A DNA stretch of 64,000 bases from Sphingobacterium bambusae (GCF_033955345.1 NZ_CP138332.1:4030001-4094000), one strand, 5' to 3'. Shown: positions 1 through 10,726, numbered from the stretch's first letter. Numbers and translations: made by a program. The notes: generated by a model not told the origin, from the letters alone.

Positions 1-233
1 CAGCACTGGTTCATCAAATGCCCGACTATGGGATCACCTTCCCATATTTCTCGGTCCTTTCTGTGGGGGGCACCCGCTGGGAGGATGCCAATATGCGGAA
101 TGATTTTAAGATTCCTGCCGGACGCTTGAATGAAACTAGCAAGGACCTCAATGGCCTGATATCGTTTAAGTTTTATACCTCGGGTACTTTTACCATAACT
201 ACGCACTTACGCAGTTTCACCAAAGCGAATTAA
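1..233 (+). CDS. C-terminal end of an unidentified protein (partial)
   Basis: The reading frame is open from the left edge and stops at 231-233, so this is the 3' end of a gene that starts outside the window. About 76 residues are visible and end in ITTHLRSFTKAN. The segment is polar and beta-rich and I do not recognise a family. It lies 39 bp before a secreted lipoprotein gene on the same strand, so it probably belongs to the same transcription unit, perhaps a polysaccharide-utilisation type cluster running in from the left. The internal ATG at 18 is unlikely to be a real start because the frame is already open before it. Confidence 0.55.
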   Translation, partial: ALVHQMPDYGITFPYFSVLSVGGTRWEDANMRNDFKIPAGRLNETSKDLNGLISFKFYTSGTFTITTHLRSFTKAN

Positions 234-272
234 AAGATCGAAGCGAGTTATGATGTTCATTTAAAAACAGAA

Positions 273-2138
273 ATGATGAAAAACAAACTGATAAAAATAG
301 CAATGCCGCTGCTCATGCTGCTAGGCGTGGGAATGACGGCATGTAATAAAGCACTCTTGGATCAGGCTGCAGCCCAGCAAATTCAACCTCTTCCTGGAGA
401 AGAAACGCCAGCCGACAATGATACGCTTGCGATCTACGTACCGCAGGAGTTCGGCGATATGAACCTGTACAATAACGTCAGTACTTGGTCTTATAACCGT
501 AGCCGCGAATCCACGCACTTTATTGTCTTTTGGGGAGCGGGATACGGTACAAACGACCCCAATGCAGCGGCGGTGCCCGAAGTGTACCGCGTGGATATCG
601 ACGACCTGCTTAGCAAGGCCGAGCAGTTTTATGCCGTCAATATCAATACGCTTAAGTTTGCCGAACGGGGCGTCGGCAAGTCCAACTTGGACAAATACAA
701 AATGATGATATTTCTGCATTACACCACCGAATGGATGGCCTATGGCGGCGGCTATGACGATACCATAGGCGCACTGTGGATCAATCCGGCGACCTGTAAG
801 CCCGTCGGTTCGACCATTGCCCACGAGATCGGGCATAGCTTTCAATATCAGGTATTTGCTGATTTGAAAGGTGGCGCCGGTTTTCGCTATGGATATGGTG
901 GCGACGGAGGCAATGCATTCTGGGAACAAACAGCACAGTGGCAGGCGCACCAAACTTACCCAGCAGAGGCTTTTTCCACATACAATTTCACCGTTTATAC
1001 GGAGAACTACCACCGCCATATTCATCATGAATGGCAGCGTTATGCCAGCTATTTTATCCATTGGTACTGGGCGGATAAGCATGGTATTGATATCGTTGGC
1101 AAAATTTGGCGACAAGCTGTGCAACCGGAGGACCCTATACAGGCCTACATGCGCATTACCGGCATTAATGTCAATCAATTTAATAATGAGATCTATGAGG
1201 CGGCCACTCGTTTTGTTACTTGGGATCTACCTACTACCAGAACTATCGGCGAAGCTTACATCGGGAAGCATACCAACAAATTCGCCTTGCAGCAAAATGG
1301 CAGCTACCGCGTCACCTACGATCGTTGTCCCGGTACAACAGGCTACAATGTAATTCCTTTAGAACTGCCCGCGGCAGGCACGCAGGTGACCACCACCTTC
1401 AAAGGTTTGGCCAATGCGGCGGGATTCAATACTGTAGATGCCAGTCGTGCGGGCTGGCGCTACGGATACGTTGCGCTGTTGAACAATGGCACCCGTGTGT
1501 ATGGCGATCGTCATGAAGGGACAGAAAACAATGTTTCCTTTACTATTCCGGCCAACTGCAGTAAGCTGTGGTTTGTGGTAACGGGTGCACCGTCGGTGTA
1601 TCAACCACATGCTTGGGACGAGGAGGAGAGCAATGACGAACAGTGGCCCTACGAAGTCAAATTCACCAATACCGGTATTCTAGGCTTTATCGATGCTGGG
1701 GCAGAACCCCGCAGTGTAACCTTGAATAAAGAAGTGAATTTCGCCTATAGCGCAACAGATTACTCTGGTGCTACCGTCGCTATCGATGCCGCACAATTGG
1801 CCGCTGCATTTGCTATACAGCCAACCGAAGTAGCTACTTTGCTTAGCAGCGGACAGATCAAATTCTACGCCGTAGAAGCAAATGGAACGCTCAATGCCAC
1901 AACAACGGCCAATGGCTATGGACACTGGCTAGATGCCAATGGCAATGTAACCACTTGGGGAAATAATTCGGTTATGTTTTCCGAGTTCAATGCAAATGAT
2001 CTCAGCTGCTTTATCGGACAATATCCAGGTGCCATGGTGAAAGGAAATCAATATACCATACGGCAGGCATTGGTCTATACCTATGCGACAGGCAAGACAG
2101 CACAGGCTACTTTTGTCTTCAAGGTGAATGTGCAATAG
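273..2138 (+). CDS. DUF6055/DUF4859 lipoprotein with a zinc-protease-like motif
   Basis: 621 aa. The N-terminus is a lipoprotein signal (hydrophobic stretch, then MTAC with the lipobox cysteine near residue 24), so the product is probably anchored to a membrane and exposed outside the cytoplasm. Residues about 60-340 resemble DUF6055 and contain HEIGHSFQ near residue 185, an HExxH-type zinc motif. The C-terminal part (about 470-620) resembles DUF4859, recognised from the GHWLDANGNV...WG and IGQYPG motifs. A role in binding or processing extracellular glycans or glycoproteins is inferred from family context only. ATG codons at 273 and 276 are both usable. A hairpin terminator follows the gene. 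Confidence 0.8.
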   Translation: MMKNKLIKIAMPLLMLLGVGMTACNKALLDQAAAQQIQPLPGEETPADNDTLAIYVPQEFGDMNLYNNVSTWSYNRSRESTHFIVFWGAGYGTNDPNAAAVPEVYRVDIDDLLSKAEQFYAVNINTLKFAERGVGKSNLDKYKMMIFLHYTTEWMAYGGGYDDTIGALWINPATCKPVGSTIAHEIGHSFQYQVFADLKGGAGFRYGYGGDGGNAFWEQTAQWQAHQTYPAEAFSTYNFTVYTENYHRHIHHEWQRYASYFIHWYWADKHGIDIVGKIWRQAVQPEDPIQAYMRITGINVNQFNNEIYEAATRFVTWDLPTTRTIGEAYIGKHTNKFALQQNGSYRVTYDRCPGTTGYNVIPLELPAAGTQVTTTFKGLANAAGFNTVDASRAGWRYGYVALLNNGTRVYGDRHEGTENNVSFTIPANCSKLWFVVTGAPSVYQPHAWDEEESNDEQWPYEVKFTNTGILGFIDAGAEPRSVTLNKEVNFAYSATDYSGATVAIDAAQLAAAFAIQPTEVATLLSSGQIKFYAVEANGTLNATTTANGYGHWLDANGNVTTWGNNSVMFSEFNANDLSCFIGQYPGAMVKGNQYTIRQALVYTYATGKTAQATFVFKVNVQ

Positions 2139-2168
2139 CGCATATTTAAAACATACTACATGAAACTA

Positions 2169-2206
2169 AAATATCGGGGGTCGCTGACGCAACCCCCGAA
2201 TATTTA
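2169..2206 (+). terminator. Rho-independent terminator after the DUF6055 lipoprotein gene
   Basis: CGGGGGT and ACCCCCG form a GC-rich stem, extended by an AT-rich lower stem with one bulge, and are followed by TATTTAT. It lies 30 bp after the stop codon and separates this unit from the GH43 gene. Confidence 0.65.
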
Positions 2207-2369
2207 TACCCTTGTTTATCAACAATCTCCTTGTCCGCCAATCGGCCGTCTCGTTCTGTTCGCTAGCTTGCTGGCCGTCGCTTGGTCAATATACGATTGT
2301 GCTTGGTTAAGATACTCTAAGCAATCGCCCTGCTGAATGGCTAATTTAGCAAGTCAATACTACCTACAT

Positions 2370-5300
2370 ATGATTTTACGATACATACTTTCCACTATTT
2401 ATACCTGTTGTGCAAGCATCGCTGTGTTGGCGCAAACGTCGGTGTCTCATCTTTCTGCGAATGCGGGGAACCCTATTTTGCCGGGATACTTTGCCGATCC
2501 TACCATTAAAAAAATAGGGGATACCTATTACATGTATGCGACCACCGATGGCAATGGTGGCGGTTTTGGTCCATCGCAAGTGTGGACTTCTAAAGACTTC
2601 GTACATTGGACCATACAGCCCATGAACTGGCCAAATACCCACTGGTATTGGGCTCCTGATATGACCAAAGGCTACGATGGTCGTTATTACCTGTACTATA
2701 GTCAGCCGGTAGAGCTCTTTGGGGCGGTTTCCAACTCGCCCGTAGGACCTTGGACATCCTTGGTGGAAGGTGATAAGGCCTTTGTGCCCAATTACATGAT
2801 TCCTGGAGTCATCACGCTGGATGGGCAAACATTCACCGATGACGATGGCAAGATCTATATGTTTTGGGGAACATGGGGCATCTATTCCGATCATGGCTGT
2901 GCCGTAGGATTGATGAATGCAGATATGAAGTCCTTCGAACGCGTTGAGCTCATCCCAAACACGATCGCCAAAGATTACTTCGAAGCACCCATCATGTTTA
3001 AGCGTAACGGCATCTATTACCTGCTCTATTCGTCGGGTCATTGCGAAGATCACACTTATCGGGTGCAGTATGTAAAGAGTACAGTAGGGCCGTTTGGCCC
3101 TTACGAGTATCCCGCTGAAAATCCCATTTTGGTCACCAATACGGATGGTAGCATCCACGGGCCGGGACACAACGGTATACTGGAAGAAAACGGTAAGTAC
3201 TATATCGTTTACCATAGACACAATAATCCACATTCGGGAGGCGGTTTTCACCGGCAGGTGGCCGTCGATGAATTGTTTTTTGACGGTAAGGGCAACATCA
3301 AAAACGTAGTGCCTACGCATGAGGGGGTAGGGCTGTTGGCAAAGAATACACGTCCTTTTCAAGATATCGCCTTTGGAAAAGCGGTGACGGCCTCGTCGTC
3401 TTACAGTGACGATTTCCAAGCGGCCTACGCGTTGGACAACAACAACGGCACCCTATGGCGGGCGGAAAACAACAGCGGATCAGCTTGGCTACAGGTTGAT
3501 CTCGGTAAGGTAGAAACAATCAAGACGGTATTGTTGGAAATGGAGTATCCAACCTATGCCTACCAATACCGCATTGAAGTGTCCAACGACGGTAAAAAAT
3601 GGGCAACCTTTAGTGATAACAGCAAAAATGATAAATGGGCCAGCCCGATCATCGCGAAAGCCAATGCCAAGGGACGTTTCGTGCGTGTTACAATTGATAA
3701 TACGCAGATAGTGGGGCTACCTCGTGGTATCTGGAATATCAAGGTGTATAAAAACCAGCTTGCTGAAGAAACCATATGGTCGGACGCGCAAAACATGCCA
3801 CAAGCAACTGAAGCGCGCGGAACGAATTTGGTTCAGCTGCAGGCATCAGTCTATCAAGAAGGAGACGAAGTTACTTCGATCGCGAACAAAGGTGCCCTCA
3901 CGGGGGAATGGAAAGCCTCGTCGCCTGTCCCGATCAAAAGTTACCAAGGAAAGCCTGCATTTTACCTCGACGGATCCAACAGCTTGTCCAGCGAGTTTAC
4001 CATCCCTGAATCTCTCGATGGCAATGCCTCTTTTACCTTTAGTGCTTGGGTGAACAACCCAAAAGTAGCACGGATAGAGCCTTTATTCAGCTGGTCTAGA
4101 CCGGGGCATGATCTGACCTTGGCTACGGTGGGCTATGGTAGCGATCCGGCTAGAGGAGCGATACAGCATGGTGGATGGGCAGATATGTCTTTTCAAAAGA
4201 CACCAACGGAAAATACTTGGCACCACCTTGTGGTGAGCTTCGACGGCTATATGGAGCGTATTTATGTAGACGGTAAGCTCGTGAAGGAACAAAATAAGAT
4301 GTTGTTTGTTCGGCGTGCCGAACGGTTCAGCATTGGCGGATCCGGCGAAGATTTTTTCAGTGGCTATCTCGCCGATGTGCAGCTGTCGGACCTCGCTTGG
4401 TCGGCGGATAAAGTTCGGGAAGTTTTTGAGCAAGAGGAAGCCGCGAGTAGCATATTCGCGCTGGAAACAGCCGATGCGGCTTTTGGTACGCAGGAACGTC
4501 TCGCATTTTTTGCGGCTGGCGAACCTGCAGAAGGCCATGCTGGCTTGGACAACGGTCGTATCGAGGTTGTGAAAGGTCGCGTGGCGCTGCGAAGTGACGC
4601 GCTACAGCTACCCAAACTTACGCAACTATTGCGTGCCAATGCGTACCTGCTGGAGTTGGATATTTTTATGGATGGGGCATGGAAGCAGGTGTTGCTATCT
4701 AAATCGGGAGACCAATCTCATGGCTATGAAAACGGCGCGGAAAAGACGGGAGCAAGTCTACGGGACTATCTTCAGGTCAGCGGCGATCAGCTGTCCTTAA
4801 AGCAGGGCGCAGCGCTCCATGCTTTGCGCGTCTATGCCGATGCCGCGGATGCGAATCGTGTGGCCTCGATGTATGCCGGATGGAAGCGAAAAAGTGATGG
4901 ACGTTTTGTGCGTCAATCCCTTGAAACGGATACGCAACCCTATCTGATAAACGACGAGCAGTTGTTTGTCGCGATGAAACCATTGAATAAGCTTGTAAGC
5001 TATGCCTTTGATTATGCAGGTCAAGGTTCGGGATGGCAGCAGGAGCCCTTTTATCTTTTCACAAAAGCCGCTGGTAATGATCTGATCGAAGTTCGGGCAA
5101 AAGATATTTACGGGAACGTCGGTAAAGCTGTTCAGCTAAAGCCTTCTTCCGCTGTAGTACGCGATATCTTGCAAGGCAAAACCAAGGCTGCCGGAAACCA
5201 AGATAACGCATTAGGCTTTTGGGATGCCCTTGCACAACCTGCCGATCGCGACAGTACGGCGCTAACTGTATCTGAAAAAGATGGACTGTGGCGTTTGTCT

Positions 5301-5792
5301 TCTAAAGATACCAAATGGGGCGTTGAAGGATGGAATGGGCCGTTTTTGTATAAAGAGCTAACGGGCGACTTTACGGTGGAGGTACAGCTGCATGATGTCG
5401 CGGGCTTAGCCAGCGGTACACGCACGTCCAGTGAAGGAGGATTGATGATTCAAGATGCCGGTCATCGTGGAGCCTACCTCAACAATACGATTTTGACGGG
5501 CTGGAACCTTGGTAATCTGGTACGTAATATCGGTGATCGCCGACATCAAGAGCTTAACACCGGAACGGGGATGGCCTTCGATCCGTTTTTACAGATTCAA
5601 AAGATCGGCGCCAATTTCTACTTGCGGAGCTCCAAAGACGGCAAGCGTTGGACAAATTTGCCCAGCAGCCCATTCTTGCGTCCGGATCTTAACGGTAAAT
5701 CTTTGCGCGTGGGCATTTATCAGGTAGCGAATAATAACCAAGTAGGATTTGCGGAATTTAAGGGGATAAGGGTTTGGGAAACTATTCGTTAA
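2370..5792 (+). CDS. Secreted multidomain glycoside hydrolase family 43 enzyme
   Basis: 1140 aa from the ATG at 2370, chosen because a signal peptide ending VLAQ begins there; an ATG at 2337 would add 11 residues in front of it. Domains in order: GH43 five-bladed propeller (about 25-320) with the acidic residues expected in ADPT, TDDDGK and FEAP; an F5/8-type C carbohydrate-binding domain (about 330-465); a LamG/concanavalin-like domain (about 520-690); a linker or Ig-like stretch; and a DUF1349-like beta sandwich at the C-terminus (about 950-1140). Family activities include arabinofuranosidase, xylosidase and arabinanase; the exact substrate cannot be read here. It lies upstream of a SusC/SusD pair on the same strand, so it probably acts on the glycan that pair imports. 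Confidence 0.85.
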   Translation: MILRYILSTIYTCCASIAVLAQTSVSHLSANAGNPILPGYFADPTIKKIGDTYYMYATTDGNGGGFGPSQVWTSKDFVHWTIQPMNWPNTHWYWAPDMTKGYDGRYYLYYSQPVELFGAVSNSPVGPWTSLVEGDKAFVPNYMIPGVITLDGQTFTDDDGKIYMFWGTWGIYSDHGCAVGLMNADMKSFERVELIPNTIAKDYFEAPIMFKRNGIYYLLYSSGHCEDHTYRVQYVKSTVGPFGPYEYPAENPILVTNTDGSIHGPGHNGILEENGKYYIVYHRHNNPHSGGGFHRQVAVDELFFDGKGNIKNVVPTHEGVGLLAKNTRPFQDIAFGKAVTASSSYSDDFQAAYALDNNNGTLWRAENNSGSAWLQVDLGKVETIKTVLLEMEYPTYAYQYRIEVSNDGKKWATFSDNSKNDKWASPIIAKANAKGRFVRVTIDNTQIVGLPRGIWNIKVYKNQLAEETIWSDAQNMPQATEARGTNLVQLQASVYQEGDEVTSIANKGALTGEWKASSPVPIKSYQGKPAFYLDGSNSLSSEFTIPESLDGNASFTFSAWVNNPKVARIEPLFSWSRPGHDLTLATVGYGSDPARGAIQHGGWADMSFQKTPTENTWHHLVVSFDGYMERIYVDGKLVKEQNKMLFVRRAERFSIGGSGEDFFSGYLADVQLSDLAWSADKVREVFEQEEAASSIFALETADAAFGTQERLAFFAAGEPAEGHAGLDNGRIEVVKGRVALRSDALQLPKLTQLLRANAYLLELDIFMDGAWKQVLLSKSGDQSHGYENGAEKTGASLRDYLQVSGDQLSLKQGAALHALRVYADAADANRVASMYAGWKRKSDGRFVRQSLETDTQPYLINDEQLFVAMKPLNKLVSYAFDYAGQGSGWQQEPFYLFTKAAGNDLIEVRAKDIYGNVGKAVQLKPSSAVVRDILQGKTKAAGNQDNALGFWDALAQPADRDSTALTVSEKDGLWRLSSKDTKWGVEGWNGPFLYKELTGDFTVEVQLHDVAGLASGTRTSSEGGLMIQDAGHRGAYLNNTILTGWNLGNLVRNIGDRRHQELNTGTGMAFDPFLQIQKIGANFYLRSSKDGKRWTNLPSSPFLRPDLNGKSLRVGIYQVANNNQVGFAEFKGIRVWETIR

Positions 5793-6004
5793 TACCCTTT
5801 TTTACTGAATATTATTAACATAGTAATTGAAATAAGTGTCGCTTGGGTAATATCGGGGTTGAATTGGTGAAATTCTGCGTGTGCAAGCTGTTCTTGTCTT
5901 ATTAGTTTTGTTTTTAAGCCTTTTTATGTTGGCGCAAGTCAAGAGCACTCTTTCTGATGCGCTAATAATGGGGTTTTATACTAATCAAAACGTAATAAAT
6001 CAAG

Positions 6005-9000
6005 ATGAAGAAATTGAAATTTATTTTGCTATGTAAAATGTTCATACTTTTTACAGGCTTTTCGTTTGCGCAACAACGATCTTTGAGCGGAACGGTCAAG
6101 GATGCGAAAGGGCAACCGGTTGTCGGTGCGACCATCAAAGTGATGGGTACCGATAATACCGGTTCCACCGACGAGAAAGGAACCTTCACGCTACTGATAG
6201 CTGAAGGTGAAGTTAACCTTCGTGTTTCCGCTATCGGGTTTACCAGCAAGGAAGTTTCGGTACTTAATGCACAGTCGGTAGACGTGCTGCTAGATGGCGA
6301 GGCGCATCAGTTGGAGGAAGTCGTTATACAGACCGCATACGGAACCAGTAAGAAAACCTCCTTCACCGGTTCGGCGACGACCATTAGTGCCAAGCAGCTC
6401 GAAAATGTGAACACATCCAACGTGGCGCAAGGTTTGCAAGGTCTTTCCGCCGGTGTACAGGTAACAAACACTTCCGGTCGTCCCGGCGCAGATCCGCAGA
6501 TTTCTATTCGTGGTTTGGGCTCCCTATCCGCGGAAACGTCGCCCTTGTATGTTGTCGATGGAGTGCCATCTGACGTGAGCTTGAACTCCTATTCTCCTTC
6601 TGATATCGCGTCGATCACGGTCTTGAAGGATGCCGCAGCGACGTCTTTGTACGGATCGCGTGCAGCCAATGGTGTAGTGCTCATCACTACGAAGCGTGGC
6701 GCTAGCGGAAGTCCGCGTGTCAATGCACGTGGCGGCTGGTCTACCAGCGACTTTGCCGTGAAGTTCCCTGAGAAGGTTTCTGTTGGAAAGCAATGGGAGC
6801 TTGCTTGGGAAGGATTGTATAACGATGCAGTAGATTTCGATCAAATGACAGATCAAGCAGCACGCGAGTATGCAACAAATCGCCTGCCTTCAGTCTTCTG
6901 GAACAGAACACCGTTGACCTTAAGTAACGGCACAACACGTGACTACCGTTCGGGCTGGAACATGGACTACCCGGTAGGACTGGATGGTAAACTAAAGCCA
7001 GAAGCGCAGAGGTTATGGAACGAAGATATTTTTGAACAAGCCTTTGACTATCGCTTAAAGCAAGATTACGGCGTTGATTTTAGTGGTACCCTAGGCGAGA
7101 ACAACAGCTACTTCACATCATTCTCCTACCTCGGCGACAAAGGCGTGCACGTAAGCGATAATTTCAAACGTTTCACGGGACGTATGGCCCTCAACTCGAA
7201 AATGAACGATTGGCTTACGGTAAGCAATTCCATTATGTATATGAATAGTGGCGATCAGAATGGTGGATTCGATGCACGCGTTTTCCGTACCATGCCCAAT
7301 GAATATTCGGCTTACCTATGGGATTATGAAACCAACAGCTACTCCATAAGTCCTTTTACCGGTAAACCGCACTTAGAGGAGGGCGTCACAACAGGCCGTG
7401 CATGGTGGCCTCGATGGAACGCTTTCGGTGCTTTGACCGAAGACAAAAATAGCCAAACGGATAACCTACAGACCGTTTCATCCTTTAACTTTCAATTATT
7501 GCCCGGACTTTCTTTGAAGACTACCTATTCTTTTCAATTGGTCAATAACTTCTATCATATGTGGAAGAGCCCGGAGCGGGAGAACCAACTGATGCCTTCC
7601 GAAGGATACGTGCAGCGCGATGCCTACCGCAACTTTTACCACACCTTCAACAATGTGTTGACCTTTGACCGTACCTTTGCAGATAAACACCATATCAATG
7701 TGCTGGCCGGTCAGGAAATCTACTCCAGAACACTAACGGGATCAGGAACAACGCGTGCTGGACTTGCATTACCGTACTTCACCGAGATTCCGCTAGCATC
7801 GAACGATCCGACCTCTACATCCAGCTTCATCGGTTACAGCTTGGCCAGTTTCTTTGCCAAAGCAGAGTATGATTACCAACAGAAGTATTTTATTTCAGCC
7901 AGTGCACGGACAGACGGATCATCGCGCTTCCATAAAGATCACCGCTGGGGACGTTTTTTCTCGCTGGGTGGCGCTTGGCGCATGTCCGAAGAGTCCTTTA
8001 TGGAAAACACAAAAGGCTGGTTGCAGGACTTAAAGCTAAAGGCTAGTTATGGCGAGGTGGGGAACGATCGGGTGAATAGTTATTTTGCCGATCGCGCTTT
8101 ATATGGGCCAACAAGTTACGCCGGGAATGCTGCCGTTACGCTATCGCAAGTTGCCAATCCCACAATTAAATGGGAAACCAATATTCAGAGTAATATAGGC
8201 GTGGAGTTTATGCTTTTCAATAATCTCTCGGGAAGTGTAGAGTATTTTTCCAGAAAATCTAAAGACCTACTCTTGGGCAGGCCGCTGGCACCATCCTTGG
8301 GAATGGATGCTATCCTAGAAAATATTGGTGACGTGGAAAACAAGGGCTACGAAATCGACCTGAGTTATTCACCGATACGATCTGATAGGTTTGAATGGCG
8401 GGTTGGGCTCAATGCAACAGGCTATAAAAATGTGATTACCAATCTACCTAGTGAAGAGGAACAATTTAATTTTAGCGTTACGACATTTAAATGGAAAGAA
8501 GGTGGATCGCGTTACGATATTTACGCACCTTCTTACGCAGGTGTCAATCCGGCTAACGGGCATAACCAATGGTGGAAGTATGATTTCGATGAAAGCGGTG
8601 CGATTACTGGGCGCACAGTCACCGAGAATTATAATGAAGTGAATGTTGATCGGCAGCGAATCCACCAAGGGTCGGTCTTGCCTGATGTTTTTGGGGCGCT
8701 GACAAACAATTTACGGTTTCGTAATTTCGATCTATCCTTTATGCTCTACTATAGCTTTGGTGGAAAGATGTATGATTACAACTATTCCGAGAGCAACGTG
8801 TTGCGGGAGAATTTCGCGGCTTACGATAACTTGGATAACCGCTGGCAGCAGGAAGGTGATGTTACCGATATTGCCAAGATCTATACCTACCGAACTTTTG
8901 ACGCATTTTCCAATGCGCGATACAGCGATCAATATTTGTTCAACAATGATTTCGTGCGTTTGAAGAATGTGATGTTCGGCTATACGCTTCCAAGTGCGCT

Positions 9001-9205
9001 TACAAACAAGTGGGGGCTTGCTTCGATGCGTTTGCACTTCCGCGGCGACAACCTGTTGACATTTGGCAATGCTAAACGTCGCGGTACCGATCCGGAAAAT
9101 TTTGGTAATAACGCGGACTATGGCGTGACGATGGGCGTGGTCGATGCGACTTCTGGCGTGCCGGCATTACGTAGTTACACATTGGGCGTAAATATCTCCT
9201 TTTAA
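6005..9205 (+). CDS. SusC/RagA-family TonB-dependent outer-membrane transporter
   Basis: 1066 aa. Signal peptide ending FAQQ, then a carboxypeptidase-regulatory-like domain (about 25-100: SGTVKDAKGQPVVGATIKV), a TonB box-like segment (EEVVIQTAYGT), the plug with the SusC signature around ISIRGLGS...PLYVVDGVP and AATSLYGSRAANGVVLITTKRG, then a beta-barrel ending VNISF. SusC proteins import oligosaccharides across the outer membrane with energy from TonB. The SusD homologue starts 22 bp downstream, so the two are almost certainly co-transcribed. The 210-bp gap in front leaves room for a separate promoter. No SusC-linked sigma/anti-sigma pair is visible in the window. Confidence 0.95.
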   Translation: MKKLKFILLCKMFILFTGFSFAQQRSLSGTVKDAKGQPVVGATIKVMGTDNTGSTDEKGTFTLLIAEGEVNLRVSAIGFTSKEVSVLNAQSVDVLLDGEAHQLEEVVIQTAYGTSKKTSFTGSATTISAKQLENVNTSNVAQGLQGLSAGVQVTNTSGRPGADPQISIRGLGSLSAETSPLYVVDGVPSDVSLNSYSPSDIASITVLKDAAATSLYGSRAANGVVLITTKRGASGSPRVNARGGWSTSDFAVKFPEKVSVGKQWELAWEGLYNDAVDFDQMTDQAAREYATNRLPSVFWNRTPLTLSNGTTRDYRSGWNMDYPVGLDGKLKPEAQRLWNEDIFEQAFDYRLKQDYGVDFSGTLGENNSYFTSFSYLGDKGVHVSDNFKRFTGRMALNSKMNDWLTVSNSIMYMNSGDQNGGFDARVFRTMPNEYSAYLWDYETNSYSISPFTGKPHLEEGVTTGRAWWPRWNAFGALTEDKNSQTDNLQTVSSFNFQLLPGLSLKTTYSFQLVNNFYHMWKSPERENQLMPSEGYVQRDAYRNFYHTFNNVLTFDRTFADKHHINVLAGQEIYSRTLTGSGTTRAGLALPYFTEIPLASNDPTSTSSFIGYSLASFFAKAEYDYQQKYFISASARTDGSSRFHKDHRWGRFFSLGGAWRMSEESFMENTKGWLQDLKLKASYGEVGNDRVNSYFADRALYGPTSYAGNAAVTLSQVANPTIKWETNIQSNIGVEFMLFNNLSGSVEYFSRKSKDLLLGRPLAPSLGMDAILENIGDVENKGYEIDLSYSPIRSDRFEWRVGLNATGYKNVITNLPSEEEQFNFSVTTFKWKEGGSRYDIYAPSYAGVNPANGHNQWWKYDFDESGAITGRTVTENYNEVNVDRQRIHQGSVLPDVFGALTNNLRFRNFDLSFMLYYSFGGKMYDYNYSESNVLRENFAAYDNLDNRWQQEGDVTDIAKIYTYRTFDAFSNARYSDQYLFNNDFVRLKNVMFGYTLPSALTNKWGLASMRLHFRGDNLLTFGNAKRRGTDPENFGNNADYGVTMGVVDATSGVPALRSYTLGVNISF

Positions 9206-9227
9206 TAAACCTTTTGATATACAGTAC

Positions 9228-10679
9228 ATGAAAAATCTCCATAGCATATTATCATTTGCCTTTTTAGGCGCAACGTTATTGACCAGCAGCTGTGATAAAT
9301 TCTTGGATCAGGAACCAGCCTCATCATTGACTAATACGACCGTTGTTAACGATGTAACCGGTTTGAATATCCTCCTTCAAGGAGCCTATCGTTTGATGCG
9401 CGACGGGAACAATAACGTGAATATAGCCAGCCCATTGGGCATTAAATTGTTATCCAGTGTTTCCGGAGAGGATATGATGGTCAACCAAGAACAGGTGGGC
9501 AACAATTGGAATTTCTATACCTATAATAACCAGCGCTACGACGCTACCGGAGCGGTAACCGTCGCTATTTGGACGGCGATGTATAAGGTCATCAATAATG
9601 CCAATATCGTCTTGGGATATGTAGACGATATTCCAGGAAATGAAAACGAGATTGCCGCCATTAAAGGACAGGCACTGGCTTTGCGCTCACGCTGTTACTT
9701 TAATCTGGTTAGGCTGTACCAACATACCTATGCACTGGCCAAGGATAAGCCGGGCGTTCCCCTGCAGTTGACCGCCGAGTTGGAGCCCCAAGCACGGGCC
9801 TCGGTAGCGGAGGTCTACACACAGATTGTGGGCGACCTTACGCAAGCTTCTGAACTTTTGGAAGGCTACGATAGGCCGAATAAGAATTTCTATAATAAAG
9901 ATGTGGTCGATTTCCTCTTGGCACAGGTCTACTTGACGATGGAAGATTGGGATAATGCAGAGCTTCATGCCAACGCAATCCGGACGAGCTACCCATTGAT
10001 GACCATGCAGCAATATGCTGCGGGTTTTTCGACCGATAACAATGAGTGGGTTTTGGGCTACACGCAAGGACCGCAGGACTACTGGTGGTATGACTCGCCT
10101 GCCTGTTGGTTTGACTTTGGGCAGAACAACGCCCCTTGGCAAGCCGAGCAGATTTTGCCGTCCAACCACTTTGTTGAGGAGGTAATGGCCGGCGACCCAC
10201 GTTTGCTCGTTATTCCAAACCCTCTGTATACGGGAAAGTATGCCGCTACGAAATTTCTAGAGCTTAAAGATGAGCCTCCCTACAGTGAGCTATATGATCT
10301 ACGTGCCGCAGAAATGTATCTTGTGGAAGCGGAAGCAGCTGCGCGTCAAGGCGATGTTGCTACGGCGCTGCAGGTGCTGAATACATTGCAGAATCAACGT
10401 GGCGCAACCGTGACAACTACCGGTAGCCAAAGTGAGTTGATTGCGGCTATTCTAACCGAGAGACGCAAGGAAATGTGGGGGGAAGGGATTGAATTGTTTG
10501 ACATACTGCGCTTGCAGCAACCGCTTAGCAAATCGACCGCCGACGGTCATTATTTGAACTTGACCATCCCGGCAAACTCCAGTAAACATATTATGTTGAT
10601 TCCAGAGAGGGAGGTTGTCAATAACAGGCTGCTTGTTCAGAATCCACATCCCGATCAGGCTCCAGTTTTTGTGCCTTAA
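9228..10679 (+). CDS. SusD/RagB-family nutrient-binding lipoprotein
   Basis: 483 aa. Lipoprotein signal with lipobox LLTSSC near residue 22, followed by DKFLDQEPAS, the usual SusD start. The N-terminal helical TPR-like half and the C-terminal block with RRKEMWGEGIELFDILR and LIPEREVVNN are typical of the family. It is the surface lid that captures glycans for the SusC channel encoded just upstream. A strong terminator begins 13 bp after its stop, so the SusC-SusD unit ends here. Confidence 0.95.
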   Translation: MKNLHSILSFAFLGATLLTSSCDKFLDQEPASSLTNTTVVNDVTGLNILLQGAYRLMRDGNNNVNIASPLGIKLLSSVSGEDMMVNQEQVGNNWNFYTYNNQRYDATGAVTVAIWTAMYKVINNANIVLGYVDDIPGNENEIAAIKGQALALRSRCYFNLVRLYQHTYALAKDKPGVPLQLTAELEPQARASVAEVYTQIVGDLTQASELLEGYDRPNKNFYNKDVVDFLLAQVYLTMEDWDNAELHANAIRTSYPLMTMQQYAAGFSTDNNEWVLGYTQGPQDYWWYDSPACWFDFGQNNAPWQAEQILPSNHFVEEVMAGDPRLLVIPNPLYTGKYAATKFLELKDEPPYSELYDLRAAEMYLVEAEAAARQGDVATALQVLNTLQNQRGATVTTTGSQSELIAAILTERRKEMWGEGIELFDILRLQQPLSKSTADGHYLNLTIPANSSKHIMLIPEREVVNNRLLVQNPHPDQAPVFVP

Positions 10680-10691
10680 TCAATAAAACGT

Positions 10692-10726
10692 AGAAAGACT
10701 GGCGGATATCGGATGTCAGTCTTTCT
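10692..10726 (+). terminator. Rho-independent terminator after susD
   Basis: A perfect 10-bp stem (AGAAAGACTG at 10692-10701 pairing with CAGTCTTTCT at 10717-10726) with a 15-nt loop, followed by ATTTG. Confidence 0.75.

Noticed and set aside
321..1178. 285-aa minus-strand frame
   Set aside because: It is a shadow of the DUF6055 lipoprotein gene, with no family resemblance.
2376..3419. 347-aa minus-strand frame
   Set aside because: It lies wholly within the GH43 domain, whose catalytic motifs are clear on the plus strand.
5881..6004. Short GTG-started hydrophobic peptide frame before susC
   Set aside because: It reads into the susC start in another frame and has no support beyond hydrophobicity.
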